A DNA stretch of 64,000 nucleotides from Neoarius graeffei (GCF_027579695.1 NC_083571.1:48904390-48968389), one strand, 5' to 3'. Positions 32,859 to 43,439 are shown, counted from the stretch's first letter. Notes: generated by a model not told the origin, from the sequence alone. Numbers and translations: made by a program.

Positions 32859-33445
32859 GGTTCTGTCCTCAATGCGTAGCATGCATGTGTTGACAGGCAG
32901 CTAAATGCTCCACTCCAAACAAGACTCTGGGTATCATTTTCTTACCAGGTTTATTGTTGAAGTAAAGTGTGAAACTAAAAAGAAAATAAATAAAACAATA
33001 TAATCATGAATATTACATTGCTGCAGATGCATAAACCATATAATAAACTACTCTATATCTGTGCACCACATAAACCACACCTAGCATGGCTAACAGAAAT
33101 AGTAACCAAAGGGAATACATGTGAAACACGTCACTAATAAGCATACAATGTAACAGTCTGCCACTTAAGACCTCAACATATGACAGTAAATTCACATATA
33201 AACACATACCGACGATGCAACTCGAAGATGTATTCTGAAGTGGCTGATCATCACTAGAAGCTGGCAAAATGTGCCATTCTTTTTGCTTTTTCCTCACTTC
33301 CTGGATAAAGTTTTTATTCAACATGACAAACCCTGACCGCTAAGCCAAAACAGGCCAGGAGATGGCGGTACTGCAGTTTTTAATATTCCTATTCAAATAA
33401 AACATCATGAAATTAAACACATCAAATCCTTTTTTTTTACTGACA
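32859..33445 (-). mobile_element. BEL 5' LTR
   Basis: 587-bp LTR, the unbroken partner of the split LTR at 24701. An AATAAA-type signal on the minus strand lies near 32950. It abuts the truncated gypsy LTR at 33446 directly. Confidence 0.9.
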
Positions 33446-33539
33446 CTGATTCCGCCAGGGTCAGTAATTCCGCCACTTACCTTCCCTGACTCCGCCCTCC
33501 ATTCACAGACTGACGCTTGACCACACCCCTGCTGCCACA
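33446..33539 (-). mobile_element. Gmr1-like 3' LTR remnant
   Basis: It matches the last 80 or so bases of 37837-38126 (AATTCCGCCACTTACCTTCC ... CTGCCACA). The first two thirds are missing where the BEL LTR begins. Confidence 0.8.
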
Positions 33540-33556
33540 TACCCCCACCGCCCGAC

Positions 33557-35057
33557 TCAGGCTGGGGAGCCATCCAGCCTGCAGCCGACTCCCCCCCCCC
33601 CCCCCCTTTGACAGGAGAGGAAGTCCGCCACAACCATCTGCGCCCCTGGCCTGTGGACCACCTTGAACTTAAATGGCTGGAGTGCCAGATACCAACAGGT
33701 GATCCACGCTTTGGCATCCTTCATGCGGTGGAGCCACTGCAGGGGTGCATGGTCCGACCAGAGGGTGAAAGGGCGCCCCAGCAGGTAGTAGCGGAGGGCG
33801 AGGACCACCCACTTGATGGCGAGGCATTCCTTCTCTATGGTGCTGTACCTGCCCTCGCGCACCGACAGCTTGCGGCTGATGTACAGCACTGGACGGTCCT
33901 CCCCCTCCCCCTCCTGGGACAGAACAGCCCCCAGCCCTCTGTCCGATGCTTCCATCTGTAAAACAAAGGGGAGAGAAAAGTCAGGGGAGTGTAACAATGG
34001 CCCCCCACACAGTGCAGTCTTTACCTTAGAGAAAGCCCGCTGGCATTGCTCCATCCACTGGACCGGATCTGGTGCCCCCTTTTTAGTGAGCTCAGTCAAC
34101 AGGCTGGTGACATCCGAATAAGTAGGTATAAACCTACGATAGGAGCCAGCCAGCCCCAGGAACTGTGTCACCCCCTTTTTGGTCTTGGGCCTCGGGCAGG
34201 CCGCAATCGCTGCTGTCTTATTGATTTGGGGACGCACCTGCCCATTGCCCAAGTGGAAGCCCAGATACCGTACTTCCACCCGCCCAATTGCACACTTCTT
34301 CGGGTTGGCTGTGAGACCTGCTCACCTCAGCGACCCAAGGACGGTCCTCAGGTGTTTTAGGTGCCGCGGCCAGTCATTACTATAAATAATAATGTCGTCC
34401 ATAGGTGGCTTGGGGGCGGAGGACCCTATCCATAAGCCGCTGGAACGTAGCGGGCGCCCCAAACAGCCCAAAAGGAAGTGTAATGAACTGGTGTAAGCCA
34501 AACAGTGTGGAAAAGGCCATTTTCTCTCGGGATAGTGGAGTCAAGGGGATCTGCCAATATCCCTTTGTCAAATCCAGTGTCGAATAAAAATGAGCCATGC
34601 CTAGTCGATCGAGCAACTCGTCAATACGAGGCATTGGGTACACATTAAATTTAGACACCGCGTTGACTTTCCTATAGTCCACACAGAACCGGACCGACCC
34701 GTCGGCCTTGGGAACCAAGACCACCGGGCTACTCCAGTCACTTTGGGACTCCTCGACGATGCCCATTTCGAGCATGGCCTCGAGTTCTTCCCGAACCACC
34801 TTTTTCTTGTGTTCAGGCAGTCTGTAAGGGCGGCTGTGCACTACTACCCCCGGGGGCATCTCAATGTGGTGTTCTATGAGGTGGGTGCAGCCAGGCAGGG
34901 GCGAGAACACGTCAGAAAATTCTGTTTGCAACTGGGCGACCTCCGCGAGCTGGGTCGGGGAGAGGTGGGCTCCACAGGGGACCGGAGCGGTGGGCGATGC
35001 CGATTTTCCCTTTTGAACCTCCGGCCCCAGCTCCGCCTTCTCTGGATCCACCGACAC
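33557..35057 (-). pseudogene. Gmr1-like reverse transcriptase and RNase H
   Basis: RT begins near 35050 and keeps VLVPKADGSVRFCVDYRKVN, FYSTLDLTKGYWQIPL and TLPFGLFGAPATFQRLMD. The frame then shifts near 34400, just at the M-D-D catalytic motif. The connection domain reads TQFLGLAGSYRRFIP. RNase H (about 33960-33620) keeps E in EKECLAIKW and D in WSDHAPLQW. The first catalytic residue, normally D in the D-A-S motif, is E (QMEASDRGLGAVLS). A run of 18 C at 33594-33611 lies at the end of the frame. Inactive by frameshift and probably by the D-to-E change. Confidence 0.9.
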
Positions 35058-36266
35058 AGCACCACGGGGACCTCCTCACTCCAACATTTTAACAGATTGA
35101 GGTGGTATATCTGTAATGCCCCACCCCTGTCCGCTCGCCTCACCTCATAGTCGATGTCCCTGACTCGCCGTGTGACCTCAAAGGGTCCTTGCCACCTGGC
35201 GATTAATTTAGAGCTCGATGTGGGCAATAACACGAGTACTTTGTCTCCCGGTGTGAATTCCCTAAGGCGTGTGCCCCTGTCGTACAGACGGACTTGACGT
35301 TCTTGGGCCTGCCGCAAATTCTCCAGGGTTAGGTGCAGGAATGTGTGGAGTTTGGCACGCAGGTCAATAACGTATTGAATTTCATTTTTACTGGTTGAAG
35401 GTCCCTCCTCCCAATTTTCCCGTAGCACATCCAAAATGCCATGCGGCTTATGCCCGTATAGTAATTCAAACGGGGAGAACCCCGTGGAGGCTTGTGGGAC
35501 CTCTCGCACTGCGAATAACAGGGGTTCGAGCCATTTATCCCAGTGGCATGCATCCTCGCTTAAGAATTTTTTAATTGATTTTGAGGGTGCGATTAAACCA
35601 TTTGACTAAGCCATCTGTTTGTGGGTGATAAACGCTAGTGTGGATTAGCTTAATTCCCAGTAACCCATACAGTTCGCGCAGTGTATGTGACATAAACATA
35701 GTGCCTTGATCAGTCAGAATCTCTTTGGGGATTCTGACCCAGGAGATAACGTGAAAGAGTGCTTCAGCAATACTGCATGCTGAGATATTGCGAAGAGGCA
35801 CTGCTTCCAGATATCGCTTTGCATAGTCTACCAGAACTAAAATAAAGCAATATCCTCGTGTTGACCGATCTAATGGCCCGACGAGATCCATCCCAATTCT
35901 TTTGAACGGGGTCTTGATTACTGGCAGAGGGCGCAAAGGCGCTTTTGGAATGGCCACTGGATTTACTAACTGGCATTCGCGGCATGCCGTACACCACCTA
36001 CGGACATCGCCATGAATCCCTGGCCAATAGAACCGGGCCATTATTCGGGCTAGTGTCTTATCCTGCCCTAAGTGTCCAGCCATGGGATTAAAGTGAGCTG
36101 CCTGGAATATCAATTCCCGGCGGCTCTTTGGGATTAAAAGTTGGGTTATTTGTTCCTTAGTCTGAGTGTCCTGTGTCACTCGGTATAATCTATCCGTAAT
36201 AATGGAAAAATAGGGGAAGGACGGGGCGGCATTTGGTTGGAGCGTTTGACCATCGATTACTTTCAC
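35045..36266 (-). pseudogene. Gmr1-like integrase
   Basis: The zinc-binding part has AHFNPMAGH and CTACRECQ. The core has the first aspartate in GMDLVGPLD and the second in LTDQGTMF. The third catalytic glutamate is replaced: the usual D-G-L-V-E-R-F-N block reads DGLVKWFNRTLK, so E is K. A stop at 35571 and frame changes to 35509 follow. The C-terminal part carries a GPY/F-like WQGPFEVTRRV and ends HLNLLKCW. A one-base shift near 35050 joins it to RT. It sits upstream of RT, which is the diagnostic oddity of this element. Confidence 0.9.
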
Positions 36267-36296
36267 TTGGTCAAAAGCATGCCGCAGAGACTCGTC

Positions 36297-36944
36297 TCAC
36301 AATTGCTCTAATGGGAAATCCGTGAGGGATTCCCTGAGAGAGGGAGAAGGAGCCTGCTGCTCCTCACTCTGATGCGGTGATGATGTAGATGGCTCTGTGA
36401 CAGCTGCTCCCGCCAATGCCACTCCGGGACCTCCCCCTGCTGAACTATGGCAGGACCCACTCTTCACTAAGTGCATCATTAAATCCTGAAATCCCAGCCA
36501 ATCAGTCCCCAAAATTATCGAGTGGGTAAGGCAAGGATTAACCGCCGCCTGTACTCTAAATTTCTCCCATCAAAACAGAATGTGGACTGATACTAAAGGG
36601 TAGTCGTGAACATCCCTGTGCACACACAACACCTTCACCAACTGTGCTCTTCCCAATGCCTCGTCTTACACCAGGCTTTGGTGGATTGAGGTCTGATTAC
36701 AGCCGGAGTCCACCAAAGCCTGATACGTATCCCCTTGGATACTCACCAGTGTGCAATACGCTCCGGCCCAATCGAGGGCGGTCCCTGGCACATCGGGGAT
36801 CTGGACCACCACGCTCACCTCCATCGCCGAGCACTGATGCTGGAGGTGCCCCGGCTCCCTGCAGCACCAGCAAACTGGCCCAAGCTCTCTCTCTGCACCG
36901 GTGTTCCGGATATCACTCACCTGAGGGGGGGAAGACACAGACAT
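36297..36944 (-). pseudogene. Gmr1-like zinc knuckle and aspartic protease
   Basis: A CCHC knuckle, CWCCREPGHLQHQC, lies at about 36880. The protease active-site block QALVDSGCNQTSIHQSL follows at about 36700. A stop after HQSLV and further stops break the frame before the DWLGFQDLM segment (36512-36297). It would process the polyprotein. Confidence 0.8.
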
Positions 36945-37792
36945 GGAAGTAAGAAATGGTAGGACCCCGCGAGTGCGGCGGGCCGGCTGGGGTGGAGCCA
37001 GCCCCCGCCTCCGCAGTGGGGGAATGGGGCGAGGGTGAGGAACAGAAGGAGAGGGAGAGAGAGAGAGGAGAGGGGAGAAGGGGAGACACGCTGTCCTTTC
37101 GTCGGAACAGCTGCCATATGGTCCTCTGCCAGCTCAATGATCTGATCCAGCGACGCCGGGCGATGGCACTGGACCCACTCCGCGGTTCTCTCTGGAAGTC
37201 GAGTGACGAACTGCTCCAGTGCCACCAGATCGATGATTCCCTCGGTGTCGCGGTTGTCAGCCCTCAGCCACCGGCGGCAGGTGTCCCGAAGTTGCTAGCC
37301 AAATGTGAACAGCCGGCCAACCTCCTCCAGGCGCAGCGCACGGAAGCACTGCCGCTGTTGCTCCAGGGTTTGACCCACGCACTGGAGGACGGCCCTGTGG
37401 AAGTCTGCGTAGACCAGCCGGCTGTCGGCGGGGAGCTGTAGTGCGGCCAGCTGCACCTCGCCCATGAGCAGGGGGAGGAGGCGCGCCACACGCTGTTCCA
37501 CTGGCCAACCCCACGCCTCTGCTGCCTGCTCAAAGAGAGAGAGGAAGGCCTCGGGGTCGTCATGCGGGCCCATCTTCATTAGGGTGAGGTGGGAAGGGCC
37601 CGCGGCGGTGGAGGTGGTGGACCCCGCCGACGCGAGTAGGTGCCGGAATGCCTGGCAATCTTCCTGCTGCGCCAGCACCAGGGCCTCAAACCTTTGCTCC
37701 TGTTCCTTCTGGAGGGTGACCAGCGCCTGGTGCTGGCTCTGTTGGGCTGTGGCGAGGGCATGGATCAGGTCCTTGAAGGGGGAGGACTCCAT
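36917..37792 (-). pseudogene. Gmr1-like Gag with SCAN-like capsid region
   Basis: The start ATG is at 37790-37792 (MESSPFKDLIHALATAQQ), followed by a coiled-coil segment (QEQRFEALVLAQQEDCQAF). The capsid part starts DDPEAFLSLFEQAAEAWGWP and includes ARLLPLLMGEVQLAALQLP and DFHRAVLQCVGQTLEQQRQ. A TAG near 37295 interrupts, then LVALEQFVTRLPERTAEWVQ continues in the next frame. The last block (LEQFV...LP...WVQ) resembles a SCAN domain. Published work traces SCAN to Gag of this element group. Frame noise and low-complexity Ser/Leu-rich sequence follow to 36917. Confidence 0.82.
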
Positions 37793-37817
37793 GGGGCTGT
37801 TCTCTTCTGTGCTCCAT

Positions 37818-37835
37818 TCCCGGGTTTCGGCACCA
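37818..37835 (-). promoter_or_regulatory. Primer binding site of the Gmr1-like element
   Basis: On the minus strand the LTR ends ...TTGCCACA, then one base, then TGGTGCCGAAACCCGGGA. The TGG start directly after the LTR is the usual form of a tRNA primer site. I have not identified which tRNA. Confidence 0.65.
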
Positions 37836-37836
37836 C

Positions 37837-38126
37837 TGTGGCAAGTGTTCTAGGTGGGTGGAGCACAGAAGCATGGCAGGCCAGAACTGAGTTCTCAAAG
37901 ACTTTTATTGTAGCTTTTCAGCTTTAAACTACACATGCACACAAGCATCCAGGTTGGGGAAGAGCTCCCTTCCTCTGCTCTCCCTCTCCTCTTATAGGGT
38001 GTGGTCACTAGGGAAGACACACAAACACAGGTTAATTCCAATCAGGTGCAGTGATTCCGCCACTTACCTTCCTTGACTCCGCCCTCCATTCACAGACTGA
38101 TGCTTGATCACACCCCCACTGCCACA
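37837..38126 (-). mobile_element. Gmr1-like 5' LTR
   Basis: 290 bp from TGTGGCAAGTG to CCACTGCCACA. It has related sequence in the solo LTR at 12701-13001. The right flank is ATGACCTATTGCCAATTGAC, which also occurs at 1054-1073 in Tc1 family B, so this LTR element probably landed in a Tc1 family B copy. Confidence 0.88.
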
Positions 38127-38149
38127 ATGACCTATTGCCAATTGACCTA

Positions 38150-38880
38150 ATAGGATGTGTGCTGAGCCCCCTCCTCTTCACTCTGTGGACCCACGACTGC
38201 ACACCAACATCCAGCTCAAATTTCTTCATTAAGTTTGCGGATGACACGACTGTAGTGGGTCTCATCAACAATGGCAATGAGACAATCTACAGGAGTGAGG
38301 TGAGCCACTTGGCCATGTGGTGCAAGGACAACAATCTCCGCCTGAACATGGAGAAGACGAAGGAGATTGTTGTGGACTTCAGGAGAGTGCACACCCAGCA
38401 TGCTCCACTATCTATTGACGGTGCTCCAGTGGAGAGGGTGAGCAGCACCAAGTTTCTGGGTGTGCACATCTCTGAAGACCTGTCCTGGAACAACAACACT
38501 GCATCACTGGCCAAAAAAGTCCAACAGCGTCTGTACTTCCTCCGCAAACTGAGGAGAGCAAGAGTCCCGGCCCCCATCATGCACACATTCTACAGAGGCA
38601 CCATCGAGAACATCCTGACCAGCTGCATCACCATGTGGTACGGCACCTGCACCGTGTCCTGTTGCAAGACTCTGCAGCGCATCATGAGAGCAGCTGAGAG
38701 GATCACTGGTGTCTCTCTCCCTACTCTAATGGATATATATATATATAACTCCTGCCTCACCCGCAAAGTCATCAGGATTGCAGGTGACCCCACCCACCCA
38801 CCCACCCATCTCACAGCCTCTTCAGCCTGCTGCCGTCGGGGAGGAGACTGCGGAGTCTCCGGGCCAAAACCAGCAGGCTC
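38150..38880 (+). pseudogene. LINE reverse transcriptase, C-terminal half
   Basis: The frame enters at GCVLSPLLFTLWTHDC and carries the catalytic IKFADDTTVVG (about 38230). It then shows LAMWCKDNNLRLNMEKTKEI, a STKFLGVHISEDLSW block, TFYRGTIENILTSCITMWYG and LQRIMRAAERITG. These are the standard order for CR1/L2-type RT thumb and end region. Near 38730 a (TA)n expansion and then a CACCCACC run disturb the frame, so the protein end is lost. The first half of RT and the endonuclease are absent. Confidence 0.85.
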
Positions 38881-39041
38881 AAGGACAGTTTCTTTCACCA
38901 GGCGGTCAGGAGGCTCAACTCCCTCCCTGTTCTGCCCCTCCTCCCCCCTCTGCCCCCTGTCACAGATTCTGCCCGCACACCCCCCTGCCCCTGCCCCCCC
39001 TCAGCATCTGACATGTCACCCTCACAGTTCCCACCCCCTCA

Positions 39042-39062
39042 ACACACACACACACACACACG
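39042..39062. repeat. (CA)n microsatellite
   Basis: About ten CA units in the 3' UTR of the LINE, continuing into a GTGCG/CACA-type mixed tract. Confidence 0.9.
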
Positions 39063-39259
39063 TGCGTGCGCGCACACATACTCTCAACGTTCATTGACAC
39101 ACTGAACTCAGGGACTACACATTTCACTTTACGTCGCTCATTTGCACTATTCCGCACTACCTCGCCTTAACAGCTATTAGTTTATTGTTTATTCTGCTTA
39201 TCTCATGTTGACCTGCTTAACGTCAAATGCCCTTGACCTTTTATTTGCTTCAATTTATG

Positions 39260-39266
39260 TGTGTGA

Positions 39267-39302
<36 letters not shown>
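39260..39302. repeat. (TG)n microsatellite
   Basis: About 20 TG units with few interruptions. Confidence 0.9.
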
Positions 39303-39307
<5 letters not shown>

Positions 39308-39690
39308 AGTGTTTAGTCTATGTCTAGTTCTTATCTAGAGTGTTTATACTGTTTGTGTTGTTTATTTCAATTATTCTATTTTTGAGTGTTTGTCTAGTTC
39401 TTATCTAGTGTTTATACTGTTTGTATTGCTTATTTCAATAATTCTATTTTTGAGTGTTTAGTCTATGTCTAGTTCTTATTGAGTGTTTATACTGTTTGTG
39501 TTTGTTTATTTCAATTATTCTATTTTTTATTTGAGTGTTTAGTCTATGTCCAGTTCTTATCTAGACTGTACTGTTTGTATTGTTTATTTCAATTATTCTA
39601 TTTTTATTTGAGTGTTTAGTCTATGTCCAGTTCTTATCTAGAGGGTTTATACTGTTTGTATTGTTTATTTCAATTATTCTATTTTTTATT
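39308..39690. repeat. Minisatellite, about 75-85 bp unit, five copies
   Basis: The unit contains GTTTAGTCTATGTCTAGTTC, TTATACTGTTTGT and TTTATTTCAATTATTCTATT, repeated head to tail five times with small changes. It lies in the LINE 3' UTR. Confidence 0.88.
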
Positions 39691-39795
39691 TATTGTATTG
39701 CCTGTTTGCACTGTGGGTCAGAGAGGACTGTAATTTCATCTGTGCTGTATGTCAAGTATGTATAGCATATTTGACAATAAAGTTGACTTGACTTG

Positions 39796-41223
39796 AATAT
39801 TACATATCTGTGAGTGGCAAAAGTATGTGAACCTCTAGGATTAGCAGTTAATTTGAAGGTGAAATTAGAGTCAAGTGTTTTCAATCAATGGGATGACAAT
39901 TGGGTGTGAGTGGCACCCTATTTTATTTAAAGAACAGGGATCTATCAAAGTCTGATCTTCACAACACATGTTTGTGGAAGTGTATCATGGCATGAACAAA
40001 GGAGATTTCTGAGGATCTCAGAAAAAGCATTGTTGATGCTCATCAGGCTGGAAAAGGTTACAAAACCAACTCTAAAGAGTTTGGACGCCACCAATCCACA
40101 GTCAGACAGATTGTGTACAAATGGAGGAAATTCAAGACCATTGTTACTCTCCTCAGGAGTGGTCAACCAACAAAGATCACTCCAAGAACAAGGCAAGTAA
40201 TAGTCGGCAAGGTCACAAAGGACCCCAGGGTAACTTCTAAGCAACTGAAGGCCTCTCTCACATTGGCTAATGTTAATGTTCATGAGTCCACCATCAGGAG
40301 AACACTGAACAACAATGGTGTGCATGGCAGGGTTGCAAGGAGAAAGCCACTGCTCTCCAAAAAGAACATTGCTCCTCGTCTGCAGTTTGCTAAAGATCAT
40401 GTGGACAAGCCAGAAGGCTACTGGAAAAATGTTTTGTGGACAGATGAGACCAAAATAGAAATTTTTGGCTTAAATGAGAAACATGTTTGGAGAAAGGAAA
40501 ACACTGCATTCCAGCATAAGAACCTTATCCCATCTGTGAAACATGGTGGTGGTAGTATCATGGCTTACACCTGTTTTGCTGCATCTGGGCCAGGATGGCT
40601 TGCCATCATTGATGGAACAATGAATTCTGAATTATACCAGCAAATTCTAAAGCAAAATGTCAGGACATCTGTCCATGAACTGAAACTCAAGAGAAGTGGG
40701 GTCATGCAGCGGGACAACGACCCAAAGCACACAAGTCGTTCTACCAAAGAATGGTTAAAGAAGAATAAAGTTAATGTTTTGGAATGGCCAAGTCAAAGTC
40801 CTGACCTTAATCCAATCGAAATTTTGTAGAAGGATCTGAAGCGAGCAGTTCATGTGAGGAAACCCACCAACATCTCAGAGTTGAAGTTGTTCTGTATGGA
40901 GGAATGAGCTAAAATTCCTCCAAGCCGGTGTGCAGGACTGATCAACAGTTACCGGAAATGTTTAGTTGCAGTTATTGTTGCACAAGGCGGTCACACCAGA
41001 TACTAAAAGCAAATGTTCACATACTTTTGCCCCTCACAAATATGTAATATTGGATCATTTCCCTCAATAAATAAATGACCAAGTATAATATTTTTGTCTC
41101 ATTTGTTTAACTGTGTTCTCTTTATCTACTTTTAGGACTTGTGTGAAAATCTCATATTTTAGGTCATATTTATGCAGAAATATTGAAAATTCTAAAAGGT
41201 TCACAAACTTTCAAGCAAGACTG
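39796..41223 (+). mobile_element. Tc1 element, family F copy 1
   Basis: Plus-strand copy of a second abundant Tc1 family whose ends read CAGTGGTGCTTGAAAG. The left end is truncated at 39796 (internal part ATATTACATATCTGTGAGTG). The right end at 41210-41223 reads CTTTCAAGCAAGACTG. Confidence 0.88.
39987..41006 (+). pseudogene. Tc1 transposase, family F copy 1
   Basis: The start ATG at 39987 is followed at codon 3 by TGA, where other copies read CGA. From about 40113 the frame is open for 238 residues. It holds the helix-turn-helix end, WTDETKIEIFG with the first aspartate, HGGGSIMAYTCFAASG, QRDNDPKHTSRSTKEW with the second aspartate, and [10 protein letters not shown] with the third acidic residue. 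A TAG at 40827-40829 replaces the expected W codon, and a further TGA lies near 40906. The natural end is TAA at 41004-41006. Point nonsense changes are the main lesions. Confidence 0.9.
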
Positions 41224-41226
41224 TTA

Positions 41227-41724
41227 GGTTATTCTTCCATTTGCTATCTAAACAATGCAATTACAGTGAGGAAACATGAAGAGATGATGTAGCCTAATAA
41301 TAATTATGGTTATTTTTTTTCATTGAATCAAATCATCATAAATTTCTTCCAGGATTGATCATTGCATGATATATTGTTACATGCCTAAAAATCGTATTGT
41401 ATGGATTTTTAGAAATATCTGTTAGATATGCTTCCTATTATGTATTTCCCAGGCACATTATCAAATGTGTAATTTTAGATCATGTATTTTTACACAGGGA
41501 TGTTCATTTTCTCATTGCAGTGGAAACTGACCCATCAGCAAGGTAAGGAATACATGACAACATTGAAAATCCGGGATTTTTGTTTTTCTCTTTTATTGTA
41601 TAAATTGTTCATTCTATAAATTGGAAACAAAAAGTTTTACAATTTTGAATTATTTACAACAAAGAGCATAAACATTAAAAAATTGTATATTTATTATTCA
41701 TAATTCTGCACTATTTCTAGGACC
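41227..41724. other. Non-repetitive stretch, probable host intron
   Basis: I see no transposon ends or repeats here. It may be original host sequence and contains the candidate exon at 41521-41542. Confidence 0.5.
41521..41542 (+). CDS. Candidate 22-nt host exon (F-type lectin gene?)
   Basis: TTTTCTCATTGCAG precedes and GTAAGGAA follows this 22-nt segment, giving a good acceptor (ends 41520) and donor (starts 41543). Reading from its first base gives W-K-L-T-H-Q-Q with one base left over. That phase matches the lectin exon at 55175, which needs one base (G) to complete GAC. So the two could be joined without a frame break. Tiny exons are rare and chance matches are possible, so this stays a hypothesis. 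Confidence 0.3.
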
Positions 41725-41726
41725 TA

Positions 41727-43321
41727 CAGTGGGGCAAAAAAGTATTTAGTCAGTCACCAATTGTGCAAGTTCTCCCACTTAAAAAGATGAGAGAGGCCTG
41801 TAATTTTCATCATAGGTATACCTGAACTATGAGAGACAAAATGAGAAAAAAAAATCCAGAAAATCACATTGTCTGATTTTTCAAGAATTTATTTGCAAAT
41901 TATGGTGGAAAACAAGTATTTGGTCAATAACAAAAGTTCATCTCAATACTTTGTTATATACCCTTTGTTGGCAATGACAGAGGTCAAATGTTTTCTATAA
42001 GTCTTCACAAGGTTTTCACACACACTTGCTGTTATTTTGGCCCATTCCTCCATGCAGATCTCCTCTAGAGCAGTGATGTTTTGGGGCTGTCGCTGGGCAA
42101 CATGGACTTTCAACTCCCTCCAAAGATTTTCCATGGGGTTGAGATCTGGAGACTGGCTTAGGCCACTCCAGGACCTTGAAATGCTTCTTATGAAGCCACT
42201 CCTTTGTTGCCCAGGCGGTGTGTTTGGGATCATTGTCATGCTGAAAGACCCAGCCACGTTTCATCTTCAATGCCCTTGCTGATGGAAGGAGGTTTTCACT
42301 CAAAATCTCATGATACATGGCCCCATTCATTCTTTCCTTTACACGGATCAGTCGTCCTGGTCCCTTTGCAGAAAAACAGCCCCAAAGCATGATGTTTCCA
42401 CCCCCATGCTTCACAGTAGGTATGGTGCTCTTTGGATGCAATTCAGCATTCTTTCTCCTCCAAACACGACAAGCTGAGTTTTTACCAAAAAGTTCTGTTT
42501 GGGTTTCATCTGACCATATGACATTCTCCCAATCCTCTTCTGGATCATCCAAATGCTCTCTAGCAAATTTCAGACAGGCCTGGACATGTACTGGCTTAAG
42601 CAGGGGGCACTGCAGGATTTGAGTCCCTGGCGGCGTAGTGTGTTACTGATGGTAGCCTTTGTTACTTTGGTCCCAGCCCTCTGCAGGTCATTCACTAGGT
42701 CCCCCCATGTGGTTCTGGGATTTTTGCTCACCGTTCTTGTGATCATTTTGACCCCACGGGGTGAGATCTTGCGTGGAGCCCCAGATCGAGAGAGATTATC
42801 AGTGGTCTTGTATGTCTTCCATTTTCTAACAATTGCTCCCACATTTGATTTCTTCACACCAAGCTGCTAACCTATTGCAGATTCAGTCTTCCCAGCCTGG
42901 TGCAGGTCTACAATTTTGTTTCTGGTGTCCTTTGACAGCTCTTTGGTCTTGGCCATAGTGGAGTTTGGAGTGTGACTGTTTGCAGTTGTGGACAGGTGTC
43001 TTTTATACTGATAACGAGTTTAAACAGATGCCATTAATACAGGTAACAAGTGGAGGACAGAGGAGCCTCTTAAAGAAGTTGTTACAGTCTGTGAGAGCCA
43101 GAAATCTTGCTTGTTTGTAGGTGACCAAATGCTTATTTTACCAAGGAATTTACCAATTAATTCATTAAAAATCCTACTATGTGATTTCCTGGATTCTTTC
43201 CCCCCATTCTGTCTCTCATAGTTGAAGTGTACCTATGATGAAAATTACAGGCCTCTCTCATCTTTTTAAGTGAGAGAACTTGCCCAATTGGTGGCTGACT
43301 AAATACTTTTTTGCCCCACTG
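41727..43321 (-). mobile_element. Tc1 element, family A copy 4, full length
   Basis: 1,595 bp with both inverted ends and TA on each side (41725-41726 and 43322-43323). It shares two lesions with copy 5. Confidence 0.95.
41943..42956 (-). pseudogene. Tc1 transposase, family A copy 4
   Basis: The start codon is at 42954-42956. A TAG interrupts the first helix-turn-helix (near 42868). A 10-base deletion relative to copies 1-3 at about 42606 shifts the frame after SCSA. After that the frame is open from 42552 with [12 protein letters not shown] and [17 protein letters not shown] one-base change at about 42160 shifts it again before [13 protein letters not shown], which is in yet another frame to the stop at 41943. 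The catalytic residues themselves are all present. Confidence 0.92.
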
Positions 43322-43439
43322 TATATTTGTAAAATAAATGTTAACTGCATGGTCAGATTTTCCATATGCCTCATTGCTTCCAATGAGGCATGTGTTCAGA
43401 TGACACTCTGATTGATTTGGTCTAAAATGGATCATAAGG

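Larger units (their letters stand above)
24701..33445 (-). mobile_element. BEL/Pao LTR retrotransposon
   Basis: It is bounded by two matching LTRs of about 588 bases, TGTTCTGTCC...TTTACTGACA on the plus strand. In minus-strand reading order there is gag (32727 down), zinc-finger and aspartic protease region, reverse transcriptase, RNase H and integrase with its C-terminal extension (to 26928). This is the BEL/Pao order. I find no target duplication: the left flank is ATAAT and the right flank is CTGAT. Several frameshifts and stops show it is inactive. Confidence 0.9.
33446..38126 (-). mobile_element. Ty3/gypsy element with integrase before RT (Gmr1-like)
   Basis: Reading right to left on the minus strand gives 5' LTR (37837-38126), primer site, gag, zinc knuckle and protease, integrase, then reverse transcriptase and RNase H, then a purine tract (33540-33550) and a 3' LTR remnant (33446-33539). 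Integrase upstream of RT is the Ty1/copia order but all domains look Ty3/gypsy. This combination is known from Gmr1 of cod and related deuterostome elements. The 3' LTR is cut to about 94 bases at the BEL junction. Confidence 0.9.
38150..39798 (+). mobile_element. CR1/L2/Rex-type LINE, 5'-truncated
   Basis: It contains the 3' half of a reverse transcriptase, a GC-rich then AT-rich 3' region with microsatellites and a minisatellite, and the terminal GACAATAAAGTTGACTTGAC at 39773-39792. Fish LINEs of this class commonly end this way. It is truncated at about 38150, in the RT domain. The right end abuts Tc1 family F copy 1. Confidence 0.8.

Noticed and set aside
24855..33324. Apparent duplicated gene (similar readings near 24.9 and 33.2 kb)
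   Set aside because: Both lie in the two LTRs of the BEL element, so the similarity is simply LTR identity.
36950..37930. Long plus-strand readings opposite gypsy Gag
   Set aside because: GC-rich antisense shadows of the Gag gene.
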